From: JANJWP01 sp964540725
GTDB lineage: Bacteria; Patescibacteriota; Gracilibacteria; BD1-5; UBA2023
Direction: 5' to 3'
Length of the DNA stretch: 42,067 bases
Assembly: GCA_964540725.1 (NCBI GenBank)
Contig: CAZINU010000007.1
Span: 1 to 42,067, forward strand
A program made the translations under genes and the position numbers. Position 1 is the stretch's first letter. The number at the start of each line of letters is the position of its first letter. The notes beneath the pieces are model-generated. The model saw nothing but the letters and a program-made list of their open reading frames with translations, had not been told where the DNA came from and ran no database searches. Below are positions 16,090-23,775 of the stretch, one piece after another.

Positions 16090-17389
16090 TGTATATATCC
16101 TGACTTACCCCATCTATCTCGTCGGCCCTTATAGTGCCATCTTCATCAAAAAGATTCTCAAATTTCTGGTTAATTATGTGCGTAGCGGAAACGATATTTC
16201 CATCTATCCTCAACCCTTTTCATTCCGGTCTTGTCACGATATTGTTCATCTCTCAAAGAATGTACGGACTGTGCGTTGTTATGAAAAAAGACAGCTTATT
16301 GTCCTTTTCCGTGTAAAGGATAGAAAAAAGCCTCACCAGTTCATCAAAAAGAAGTTTTTGTTCCTTAGGGAAAAGATGGGCCTCTGGTTCCTCAATCATA
16401 ATACAAGAATAGGCGAGACCCCTGTCGTTAACGCCGCGAGCAAAGAATATATCAACTGCGGCTCGCATTAGACAAATTGCCAATGGCAATAACTCCTGCT
16501 GTCCAGATGATAGCCTCCAAATAGGCAGAGCGTCATCAATTTGGTCGACGTTCAGTCCAATGGCACTGCCGTCGACCATGAAATCAATCTTTCATTTCAA
16601 GATTTTTTCCAGCCCTTCTCTGATTTTTTTATTCTCCTTTTCTCTGTCTTCAAATAACCAATAAAATTTGCTTACGAAACGGGTTGCGCTTTCTAAATAT
16701 TTTCAGAAACTTAATAAAATAGGATCACTTTCGTCAGAACCGATCCGGAAAAAATTTTCTTTTAAATATGATATGTAACTCCTGCTGGCTGGTATATACA
16801 AGTCAACATGTTCATAACCGTTTCGAAATGTCTTTTGTATTTCATGTTCTATTACGTCAACTTGTTCCTTTCTTTCCTTCTCATTTTCCTGTTCACGTTC
16901 GAAAGCTTCCCTCGTTCCAGCTTTCAAGCTCCTATCGACTATCAAAAACCGTTTTTTCGTATTTACGAACGGCTGTATCAAATTGTATATTTTCCTCCAA
17001 TCACTATTGGCGCCATCTCGAAAATCGAATGCGATACTGGATCATTTTGATTTAATTTGAACTTCAACTCAAGTGTCGTACGAATAAACAAGGTGAATCT
17101 CTGAATTTCTAAGCAGTTTCTTATCAAAGATTTTATAAAACTTCTCTGATAGTTGGCGATTAAAAGATGTCTGGTATCATCAGAAAGCTCAAGTTTGCCC
17201 CTGTTCTATAAGGTTCTCGAAAATTTCAGAAGGGAGTTTTTTAAAGAAGAAAATGAGTTTCAGTAGCAAACTTTTTCATGTCCCCTGTCATCAGGTGATA
17301 ACGTTGAAAGGCCTTATCGGAAAAACTTCTCCGCTTTTAAAGAACGGAAAAGATCATATTGATAAAGATTCGCCCCTGTCTTTATTCAT
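16064..17389 (-). CDS. ABC/OLD-type AAA_15 ATPase (many in-frame TGA glycines)
   Basis: The gene becomes one 441-residue protein only when TGA is Gly; I count 13 such codons. The Walker A is ITGGQGTGKS (residues 31-40), where the first, second and last Gly before Lys are TGA. Next come an insertion with coiled coil (EAFEREQENEKERKEQ, about 190-205), the ABC signature-like WRLSSGQQELLPLA (291-304), Walker B IMIEEPEAHLF (330-340) and the switch His in FFITTHSPYIL (368-378). This is the AAA_15/OLD/RecF-like class that serves as sensor ATPase in several defence systems. ATG 17389 follows an in-frame TAA by two codons, so the start is well fixed. It begins the AT-rich operon. Confidence 0.85.
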
Positions 17390-17530
17390 TCGATATTAAT
17401 TAATAACCGTAAATTCCCTCAAGTATTCAATGAAGCGCAACTACTGAGTTAAGGATATTCCTTTGTTAGGATAAAGCAAAATTGGCTCTGCGCGAAGTAA
17501 TGGCGCTGTTCTAAAATCCTCTCAAATTCC

Positions 17531-17566
17531 TCCACCATCCGATTCACGACCATCATAGGTCCACCA
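17531..17566. repeat. att site 1 (right end of element A)
   Basis: The arm CCATCCGATTCACGACCAT followed by CATAGGTCCACCA ends in the 9-nt core GGTCCACCA that equals the tRNA-Ala 3' end. The same arm is repeated at 18587-18618 and 19812-19848. Confidence 0.8.
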
Positions 17567-17582
17567 GTACCGATAATCCTAG

Positions 17583-17611
17583 AAACGCCCCAATGGGGCG
17601 TTTTGTTTTTC
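17583..17611 (+). terminator. Hairpin with T tract at the left end of unit B
   Basis: AAACGCCCC and GGGGCGTTTT form a stem with a 3-nt loop (AAT), followed by GTTTTT. It lies just after att site 1 and isolates the following gene from upstream transcription. It may be the original terminator of tRNA-Ala displaced by later insertions; that is inference. Confidence 0.65.
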
Positions 17612-17637
17612 CGAAAAAGACGTGGTAAGATGAAAAC

Positions 17638-18540
17638 ATGAAAGAACTCGAAGCCAATAAATCCGATTTGCCGGAATGGGTCGAAAGGACCGGTTCTCCG
17701 GAAGATTTCGCCTTGTTGTCGGAAATGCTCCGGGACCCGCTTTCGTTTTCCCGGAGCGAATTCATCCGAACCCTTCAAGAAAATTATTCCGGTGTCGCTT
17801 ATGGCGAGAGACATTGGAGGAAATACGACGGGGGTTGGACGACACCGAAGGTTCCGACCGATTATGGGATTCTTTGCGACCGCTTTCCCGAACTCTCGAA
17901 ATGGGCTCTCGATGCGGGGATCATGACCCATTTGCCAGAACTGATGGAGGATTCGGCCCGTTTGTCTCCCGAAATTCTGAACGAAAAGAAGAATTCCCTC
18001 GGATACGTAGACGTTTGGCGTGGAACCATGCTGACGGAAACGGAACTTGAGGCCGTTCTTCGGGACGGTTTTTCCTCGGCGTTCATATTGAATCGCCCAG
18101 GGGATGTCAGGCAAGCGCTGGATATTTTCGAACACACCGTTCTCGCCACGAATCCGAGCCGTCTCGCGGAAGAACACTTCCATGGCGGAAATCCGTTTAT
18201 CTCCCCGTTCGTTTCCGTTTCGATGCGGAAGGATGTGGCAATTGCCGTCGGGCGACGATTCGCCCATAAGGCTCCAGGAAAGAAAACGGCGGTTTTTAAA
18301 GTCCGGATTCCCAGGATCGACCTCATTCACTTTTCCGACCACGCTATTCGCAAGCCGTCCATATTGGATCGCGTTAATTCCGTCCTTTCGATCTCCATCG
18401 AAGACGAAGAGATTCGAATCCCCTTCGATTCGGACGTCGAGAGGTACGTCTTTTGGAAGATAGATCCTTCGGAGATCGTCGATTACGAATGTCCGGATAT
18501 CCGAAAGACTTCTTGTTTCGGTCGCGTTACGGAAACGTAG
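17638..18540 (+). CDS. Putative ADP-ribosyltransferase-fold protein (R-S-E type), cargo of unit B
   Basis: In this 300-residue protein the C-terminal 180 residues follow the R-S-E ADP-ribosyltransferase plan. VDVWRGTML (Arg128) is the NAD-binding Arg. NPFISPFVSVS (185-195) is the S-x-S strand. IEDEEIRIPF (Glu255/257/258) is the catalytic acidic strand before a final YVFWKIDPSEI strand. The N-terminal 120 residues are not recognised. If correct, it would modify a protein or nucleic acid with ADP-ribose, as in toxins, toxin-antitoxin effectors or phage and anti-phage proteins. There is no signal peptide and no separate antitoxin-like gene in the unit. A fold prediction would settle the call. 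Confidence 0.55.
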   Translation: MKELEANKSDLPEWVERTGSPEDFALLSEMLRDPLSFSRSEFIRTLQENYSGVAYGERHWRKYDGGWTTPKVPTDYGILCDRFPELSKWALDAGIMTHLPELMEDSARLSPEILNEKKNSLGYVDVWRGTMLTETELEAVLRDGFSSAFILNRPGDVRQALDIFEHTVLATNPSRLAEEHFHGGNPFISPFVSVSMRKDVAIAVGRRFAHKAPGKKTAVFKVRIPRIDLIHFSDHAIRKPSILDRVNSVLSISIEDEEIRIPFDSDVERYVFWKIDPSEIVDYECPDIRKTSCFGRVTET

Positions 18541-18586
18541 ATTTCCAAGCATTCCATTTGTCGCTCTAAGGTTTTAAAATCCCTTA

Positions 18587-18618
18587 CCATCCGATTCACG
18601 ACCATCTCAGGTCCACCA
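18587..18618. repeat. att site 2
   Basis: CCATCCGATTCACGACCAT then CTCAGGTCCACCA: the arm found at site 1 with two bases changed, ending in the GGTCCACCA core and joined directly to a recombinase-end repeat. Confidence 0.8.
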
Positions 18619-18708
18619 TCTACAGACCAAACCGCCTTTTAGGCAGAAGAAGAGCCCGACGCCCCATAACGGAGCTCTTTTTTCGTTGTGATGGTGAATT
18701 CGATAAAC
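18610..18708. repeat. Element-end repeat, copy in unit C (recombinase 3' remnant)
   Basis: Close copy of 11608-11706 with the same hairpin and T tract. Relative to the intact recombinase it has a one-base deletion after GTTATGGGG, which breaks the recombinase frame. What is kept is therefore DNA structure (att plus terminator) rather than coding. Confidence 0.8.
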
Positions 18709-18768
18709 AACTGATAATTTCCATCTGCTAAAAATATGGTGCAATGAAAAACATAAAAAATAAAACAA

Positions 18769-19095
18769 ATGGAAAAAAACGAAAAGGGCCCAGATTTGTC
18801 TGTAGAATTGGAAAAATTGAGGTCAGAAATTAGAACTCTACGCAGCTTCGACGTTCAAAATCAAAGAGAGATCGAAGGTGTGCGTGAAGAGATTCGGCAT
18901 GTGCGCACGCAAGTCGATGAATTGCTCCATTGATTGCTCGCTATTCAGAATCAATCTCCCGAAGCGGTAAGATTAATTGAGGAACATATAGAGAAACTCA
19001 AGGAACCAACGAGGAATGCCGTAAGCCGGGCCGCGCAGATACCGTTAGACACTAAAAACGAACCACTTCCGAATTTTTGAGATGTTTATACATAA
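18769..19095 (+). CDS. Small coiled-coil protein (in-frame TGAs)
   Basis: With TGA as Gly the frame from ATG 18769 encodes 108 residues and stops at TAA (19093-19095). The start is MEKNEKGPDLSVELEKLRSE, followed by IRTLRSFDVQNQREIEGVRE, a heptad-rich stretch typical of a coiled coil. After the first TGA (Gly55) come AIQNQSPEAVRLIEEHIEKL and a Pro-rich tail containing a second TGA. No family is recognised. The high helix content and position beside a toxin-antitoxin pair say little about function. Under the standard code it would be a 54-residue peptide. Confidence 0.6.
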
Positions 19096-19099
19096 AATA

Positions 19100-19147
19100 T
19101 TGCATTTCTATATCAAATTATATAATACCATTCGTACCATATAAATG
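19100..19147 (+). promoter_or_regulatory. AT-rich promoter and likely operator of the toxin-antitoxin pair
   Basis: TTGCAT (19100-19105) and a consensus TATAAT (19121-19126) are 15 nt apart. Overlapping and following the -10 is the direct repeat ACCAT-TCGT-ACCAT, a candidate operator for the ribbon-helix-helix antitoxin, shortly before its ATG at 19156. Confidence 0.5.
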
Positions 19148-19155
19148 GCATAAAT

Positions 19156-19383
19156 ATGTCCAGAACCACCGTCAGCATCGACAAATCCGTGGCAAACATC
19201 GTCAGGGCACGCGCGAGCGCGGACAACGTTTCGGTCTCAACCGTCTTTTCGTTGCTCGCAAAAGGGTACGCCGAACGGCGGATCCATCTCGGTGCCTACG
19301 GCTCGAACGAGCCGGAAATCGAAATCCTCCCGGTTTCGCAGGCAGTACAAAAAAAGATGGACCGAATCGAATCCCTCCTGTAA
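19156..19383 (+). CDS. Ribbon-helix-helix antitoxin-like protein
   Basis: This 75-residue protein begins MSRTTVSIDKSVANIVRARA. A short strand with TVSID and two helices (ADNVSVSTVFSLLAKGYAER) fit an RHH/CopG-type DNA-binding domain. The C-terminal tail (EPEIEILPVSQAVQKKMDRI) would contact the toxin. Its TAA is followed at once by the ATG of the next gene, the tight coupling expected for a type II toxin-antitoxin operon. Confidence 0.65.
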   Translation: MSRTTVSIDKSVANIVRARASADNVSVSTVFSLLAKGYAERRIHLGAYGSNEPEIEILPVSQAVQKKMDRIESLL

Positions 19384-19752
19384 ATGCTTCGGATTCCCAA
19401 GTCCTTCGTTGAAAACGAGCTGTCCACAGTATCGGGCATTTTTTCGATTTCGGACGTAATTACTGCCTATTCGAAAGCTTCCAAAGGGTTGGGGACGATA
19501 ATTGGATGAACGAAACCTTCCGGATCAAGGCTTGTCAAAATCTACCTTACTTCCAAAACGTCGCCCGGGCGGCTTTTGTTCGCATTCTTCGTATCGAAAG
19601 ACGTTTGGATTCCGGTATTTCTCCGAACCAAAAACGACAGGGTGGGCGAAAATTTTTCGCCGGACAATCCGCACTATGAAAAAGCGCTTTCAAAGGCGTT
19701 CGAAGCCGTGGAGTCCGATTTGATACGTCAGCAATTTGAGGACTACGATTAA
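19384..19752 (+). CDS. Putative type II toxin (RelE/HigB-like; in-frame TGA)
   Basis: The frame from ATG 19384 to TAA 19752 gives 122 residues if TGA at 19507-19509 is Gly. Visible parts are MLRIPKSFVENELSTVSGIF, then GTKPSGSRLVKIYLTSKTSP, and GRLLFAFFVSKDVWIPVFLR followed by TKNDRVGENFSP. The order of basic strand, hydrophobic strand (LLFAFFV, WIPVFLRTK) and C-terminal helix resembles RelE/HigB-type ribosome-dependent RNases. I cannot assign catalytic residues. The toxin call rests on this and on its direct fusion-like spacing to an RHH gene. Under the standard code the gene would be invisible as an intact frame. Confidence 0.55.
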
Positions 19753-19811
19753 ACGTCCTTTAAAGCGAACTTTTCGACAATCTCAACCATGGCGGAAATT
19801 GCCCGAAACCC

Positions 19812-19848
19812 CTCCACCATCCGATTCACGACCATCATAGGTCCACCA
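19812..19848. repeat. att site 3
   Basis: Same arm as att site 1 (CCATCCGATTCACGACCAT, CATAGGTCCACCA), followed directly by another recombinase-end repeat. Confidence 0.8.
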
Positions 19849-19939
19849 TCTACAGACCAAACCGCCTTTTAGGCAGAAGAAGAGCCCGACGCCCCATAAC
19901 GGAGCTCTTTTTTTCGTTGTGACCGTGAGTTCGATAAAC
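19840..19939. repeat. Element-end repeat, start of unit D (recombinase 3' remnant)
   Basis: Third copy of the segment at 11608-11706, nearly identical to the copy at 18610 with one extra T/A in the homopolymer. No matching att site is found further right, so the right end of unit D is lost or unrecognisable. Confidence 0.75.
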
Positions 19940-19977
19940 CTCTTCCCCCCTCCGCTCAAACGGACGGGGATTTCATA

Positions 19978-20475
19978 ATGTGCGATTACGTATCCCGATA
20001 CGATTTCCGTGGCTCCGCGGACCCCTTCGTTATAATGTTCGAATCCCGACGTTACCAGGTCGTACCGAGCACCCCCCCTTTTTTCCATTCGCCACCCATA
20101 TCGAACCATTACGAGTCGTTCATTCGGGAAGTACGGCGCCTTGCGGCCGAAGAAGGCGGCGGCCTCCCCAACGGGTATGACGCCTCGCACTTGTGGCGAT
20201 ACTCCATCGAACTGTTTGTTCAACACAAGGAAGCCATTGACTCGATCCTTTCCCTCGGGTACGTTCCGGACAATGCCTTTCTCCGAGAAACCCTTTCGAG
20301 CGACTATCCGATTATTCGCATGTACGAATTGGAAAAATTCGAAGGGAGTCGCTGGTCCGCCAAATCGGACCTGGTACCGTCGGTAACCTTCACGCGAAAC
20401 CCGGAGGGCGAGAACGATACGACCCCGATCCTCAGAATCGAATTCGGAAATTCCGGCATAGCGGGAATCGATTAG
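19978..20475 (+). CDS. Hypothetical protein, cargo of unit D
   Basis: This 165-residue protein begins MCDYVSRYDFRGSADPFVIM, with a GGACGGGG stretch 8-15 nt upstream that could serve as ribosome binding site. A helical central part (NHYESFIREVRRLAAEEGG, IELFVQHKEAIDSILSLGY) is followed by strands (SDLVPSVTFTRNPEGEND). I do not recognise the family and see no signal peptide or membrane segment. It is the first gene after the third recombinase remnant, the same position the cargo genes hold in units B and C. The stop is TAG. Confidence 0.6.
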   Translation: MCDYVSRYDFRGSADPFVIMFESRRYQVVPSTPPFFHSPPISNHYESFIREVRRLAAEEGGGLPNGYDASHLWRYSIELFVQHKEAIDSILSLGYVPDNAFLRETLSSDYPIIRMYELEKFEGSRWSAKSDLVPSVTFTRNPEGENDTTPILRIEFGNSGIAGID

Positions 20476-20893
20476 GCTCCGCATGGATTTACGCCGCTTT
20501 TTCGGGAACATTTGATTGTCACGATGGGCGGTTTGTAAAGAACGGGGGTAGATTATGGACTGGAACAAGCCAGGACCGAACGGTTTCGGGGGGGTTCCGA
20601 CAAGAGCGGAACGGCCGCGAAGGACGGTAGGGAATATGCTGCTTCTCGACGTCATTACTCTTCCTTTCAAAAAACTCCGGGCGGATACCGGGGCCTCCGT
20701 GGGGCAGAAAGTCCGATGGTCATAAAAGCGAACTTTAGCAACCCGGATATTTTTTCGTGATGGTTTTCGATGGGCAGGACGAAGAATGGAAGGGGGTCCG
20801 AAATTGTCGAACGGACCACGAACGGGCATTTGCGGATTGAACGGGAACGGTAAGAAAATCCGGCACCGAGACGAAGCCAATCCCATTAGACCA
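20476..20893. other. Stretch without a clear gene
   Basis: Two small plus-strand frames can be read with TGA as Gly: 20555-20725 (56 codons, MDWNKPGPNGFGGVPTRAER) with a GGGGG box before the ATG, and 20716-20853 (45 codons, MVIKANFSNPDIF, one TGA). They overlap,and neither resembles a known family, so I leave them as possible rather than called genes. Confidence 0.3.
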
Positions 20894-20930
20894 TAAAAAG
20901 CCCCGACATGGAACGTTGGGGCTTTTTGTG
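20894..20930. terminator. Bidirectional terminator
   Basis: AAAAAGCCCC and GGGGCTTTTT form a stem (with additional inner pairing) that has a T tract on both strands. It lies between unit D and the end of the glycine-rich pilin pseudogene. Confidence 0.75.
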
Positions 20931-20963
20931 ACAAAGGAGGAGTTGAGGATTCTGAAGAAGGGA

Positions 20964-22717
20964 CTATTCGCCACCGAATGCGATGATTACCATTCACGGA
21001 TTTCCGGCACCGCCCGTAGAGGTTCCGCCACAACTCGAGCGGCCGCCGCCGCCGCCCGCTCACGGGCCGGTTCCCCCTTGGGTAGACACGTATCCGCCGT
21101 TTCCGGCACGGATAATCGGAAATTTTCCAGACAGGTTCGATGGATTGAATATGGGGTACCGGTTGTTCGAATAATATCCGTCACCCATTCAATAATAACC
21201 AGCGCCATTCGAAGCGCCATCCGTTTTTCCGTCGACGTAGGATCCGTGTGCCCCATAGTATCCCGATCCGCCGGCGCCGCCCGTACAGAAGGATCATGGG
21301 ATTCAAGCCCTCCCCGGCGCGGTTCCGCCATATGCCGTCTGTCCGTCGTCGCGAACTTTCGCGACGCTCCCGCCCCCCTCCGCCTTCGCGAGCACGGCTC
21401 CGGTTTCAGTCGTTAGGACGGAATCCTGTCCGACCCTTCAACCGACGGATGTCCAGTGCGTTCCGTTCGAAACCGCAACCCCTCCGGCTCAAACCCGCGC
21501 GCGAACGGTCGTCCCCGGTGGCAAATCCATAAGCCCTTCGGCCTTGAATCCGCTATATCATCCAGCGGCGCCATTGTCGTAATTGGAGGCGCCCGCGCCG
21601 GCGCCGCCCCCTATCAAGTAGTACCAAAAGCGACCCGACTCTGGGACCGTGAACGTAAAATCTCCGGCCGACACGAACGCGTGAACGATTTCCGTGGGGG
21701 CTTCGGGTTTTTCGGGATTTCATTCGGCGGCAATTCGTACGACTTCCCGTCCAATCGAATCAATTCCCATTCAGAGAACCAGTTTTTGGGGTTCCGGTGA
21801 CGAAAGAAGCGTTTGGACGCTCTTTGAGGCGGCGCTCAAATCAGTCCCGGAATACGCGTTGATAAGCCGTTTCGTCAAAGCGGCCAATTGTGCTTCGTTC
21901 GAGGGAAACGGCGATGTATCAGACGAGTATAGGAGTCCTCCGGTTTTCGTCGTCATATCGAAAACGACTCCCGTGGCAGAAAAGGCATCGGACTTCTCCC
22001 CCCCCCCCAGTTCGTCGGAGTTCCCGGCATTCAATCCACCAAGAACGACGGGGGCTCGGACGGCGTTTTCAATTCCGTCGGAGGAATTGGCGAGAGAAGG
22101 ATGGACGGAGCGGCTACAAGGTAATTCGCTCATTCCGATCGGGCGGATACGAATAATCCATTGTAATTCCCCAGAACTACGAATATCGATTTTTGCGGTT
22201 CTTGGGCATTGGCCGTTTCGTGGAACCACGATCGATTCATCGCGGAATCGGACAGTCGGGCGGTTCCGACTTCGTATTCCGTTCCGTTCGCCGTAACCGA
22301 ATACGAAAATTCGGATTTCGTTATCGGATCAATGGGGGACTCGCCCATGCCGATTTCGGCCAGAACGGAATTTCCGACGGTTCCTTGAAACCAGGCGATC
22401 ACCCCGGAATACGTAACGGCGACGGCATTGGTCGGCCTCGGAAAGGACGAGGTAACGGTCGCATTTATCGAAATGGCGTTTTCTACGGTTCGAAGATTTG
22501 CCATCAGTGAGGATTTTGCCGCATCGGAAGTGTATCCGTAAAGGGATAGGAGCCCTATGGCGGCAAGGATAGCAAGTACCGTGACCGTTACGATAAGTTC
22601 GACGAGCGTGAAACCTTAAACCTTTAAACCGGAAATAAGCGGAAACGTTCGACCCCCGGTGTCATCCGGACAGGGCGTGCGGAAAAGGGTCGCGACAATA
22701 CGATTGGAATGATTCAT
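20964..22717 (-). pseudogene. Type IV pilin fused to a glycine-rich domain, disrupted
   Basis: From ATG 22717 a leader of about 34 residues is read in frame to TAA (22616-22618), directly before GFTLVELIVTVTVLAILAAI, the pilin cleavage site and helix. An AAA-to-TAA change of the usual Lys would explain it. A second lesion, a one-base frameshift near 22,100, separates GANYLVAAPS from LANSSDGIENAVRAPVVLGG. The downstream frame, with TGA as Gly, ends in a long Gly-rich domain: GRFWYYLIGGGAGAGAS, PGTTVRARVGAGG, then GGTGPGAGGGGG and NPGMVIIAFGGE, the plan of secreted glycine-rich surface domains. An 11-C tract (about 22008-22018) lies inside the coding part. It could be a pseudogene, a silent pilin cassette, or carry assembly errors. 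Confidence 0.7.
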
Positions 22718-22901
22718 ATGTGTCGAAATGAACGGCTATTCTGTGAATGCCACACTTACTCATATTAACATAAAAAGCAAGTTGAGAAAACGTTGATTCC
22801 TTCCGTACACGGAGTATCATCGTTACGAAGTTTTTACCAATTTATGAACGGACGTTTCGGAAGCCGAAAAGATTTCGAACCTATCCATTCACGCCCCAAC
22901 C

Positions 22902-23771
22902 ATGGAAAAACGGGAAACGACCATTCTCGAGATGGTTCGCCGCATCGCCGACGTAGAAGATTTCAAGGCCGTCGTCACGGCCGTCCGGGAAACCGAAGGG
23001 TACTCCAACCCGCAGACGTTCGGCCTCGGTTTGGCGCATATCGGCCGGAGCGGCAAAGTATTGTCGGTACGCTACCCCAACGTCAACTTCGATACGAAAT
23101 TCGGTTCCGCGGCCATCTTCCACGGGGTCGCGGGCGGAAACCCCCGTAATCCCGTTTCCGAGATTTCCCTGAACGACGATCAGATGGAGGCTCTCAGGAT
23201 CGCGTTCTTGCCGTTCGAAGGCGACGGCGGGATCCACCCCAACATGGACGCGATCAACGTCGTGTCAAAGATGTCGAAAACCTTGTCGCCCCTCGACGGC
23301 CGCGTCGAACCGGTCGTCGTCTTCGTCCGCGACCTGCAGAGTCCGCCGATTTCGGCCGCCGACGCCTATCTTCGGCTCCATCTCATTTCATTCCGAAAAA
23401 CCGTTCCGAACTCCGTCAACCTCGACGGCGCGCCCGACCTCTTGACCGACTGCGTATGGACCGAAGAGGAAGGTCCGGTCGAAGCGGCCCATTTCGACGC
23501 GCTGAACAAGGAACGCTTGGTAGCCACGGGCCTTCCGCTCACGGTCCGTTCCGTGGGAAAGATTCCCCGAATGACCGATTTCGTCGTCCCGTCCGACGTT
23601 CGCATCGACCTTGCGGAGAGCGTCCGTCTCGGCGCCCATCTCGCGCCGGGAACGGTCGTTCTGCCCGGCGGATCCGTCGACGCGAATGCCGGAACGCTCG
23701 AAGGAACGACGGTAGACGGCGTCATTCCCTTCGGAACGACGGTCGGAAGTGCGGCTCCACGGAAACCGTAA
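22902..23771 (+). CDS. dapD: DapD-like tetrahydrodipicolinate N-succinyltransferase homologue, short C-terminus
   Basis: This 289-residue protein matches the actinobacterial-type DapD in order: DAYLRLHLISFRKTVPN, then LDGAPDLLTDCVW, KIPRMTDFVVPSDVRI, RLGAHLAPGTVVLPGG and VDANAGTLEG at the start of the left-handed beta-helix. DapD transfers succinyl from succinyl-CoA in the lysine/diaminopimelate pathway. The frame stops (TAA) soon after the NAGTLEG turn, and a strong terminator follows. About 100 residues of the beta-helix that forms the active site between subunits, present in full-length relatives, are therefore absent. Either the enzyme is degenerate or the protein has another use. Confidence 0.75.
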   Translation: MEKRETTILEMVRRIADVEDFKAVVTAVRETEGYSNPQTFGLGLAHIGRSGKVLSVRYPNVNFDTKFGSAAIFHGVAGGNPRNPVSEISLNDDQMEALRIAFLPFEGDGGIHPNMDAINVVSKMSKTLSPLDGRVEPVVVFVRDLQSPPISAADAYLRLHLISFRKTVPNSVNLDGAPDLLTDCVWTEEEGPVEAAHFDALNKERLVATGLPLTVRSVGKIPRMTDFVVPSDVRIDLAESVRLGAHLAPGTVVLPGGSVDANAGTLEGTTVDGVIPFGTTVGSAAPRKP

Positions 23772-23775
23772 AATC

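Larger units (their letters stand above)
11608..17566. mobile_element. Integrative element A in tRNA-Ala (recombinase, Rep, three-gene AT-rich operon)
   Basis: The element is bounded on the left by the tRNA-Ala 3' end plus a roughly 100-bp recombinase-end segment (11608-11706), and on the right by the att arm ending GGTCCACCA at 17566. It encodes a serine recombinase and a rolling-circle Rep, both GC-rich, and an AT-rich operon of three genes. All five genes are on the minus strand. A circular, replicating form after excision is a reasonable inference from the Rep gene. I see no relaxase, coupling protein or capsid gene, so it would depend on a helper for transfer between cells. Confidence 0.75.
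17567..18618. mobile_element. Cassette-like unit B between att sites 1 and 2
   Basis: About 1.05 kb between two copies of the att arm, containing one gene on the plus strand (the ADP-ribosyltransferase-like protein) and its own upstream terminator. It lacks recombinase sequence, so it could only be moved by a recombinase acting in trans. Confidence 0.55.
18619..19848. mobile_element. Cassette-like unit C between att sites 2 and 3
   Basis: About 1.23 kb. It begins with the recombinase 3' remnant and carries a coiled-coil gene and a toxin-antitoxin pair, all on the plus strand. Confidence 0.6.

Noticed and set aside
17449..18552. A 367-codon frame on the minus strand over the ADP-ribosyltransferase-like gene
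   Set aside because: It crosses an att site and two unit boundaries, has shadow-like composition, and overlaps a better plus-strand gene.
19783..21063. A 426-codon frame on the minus strand
   Set aside because: It spans a recombinase 3' remnant, the antisense of the 19978-20475 gene and a terminator. Only its last part (FIELTVTTKK) is meaningful, as a recombinase remnant.
22000..22020. The C tract taken as proof of phase variation
   Set aside because: The tract is real in the sequence, but without read data a homopolymer assembly error cannot be excluded, so it is reported only as a possibility.
22130..22504. A separate 124-residue gene
   Set aside because: It is the middle part of the glycine-rich pilin gene: it reads in phase with the pilin helix upstream and through a TGA-Gly downstream.
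22616..22618. TAA before the pilin cleavage site as a recoded sense codon
   Set aside because: TAA and TAG end other genes normally in this window; a nonsense mutation in a gene that also has a frameshift is simpler.
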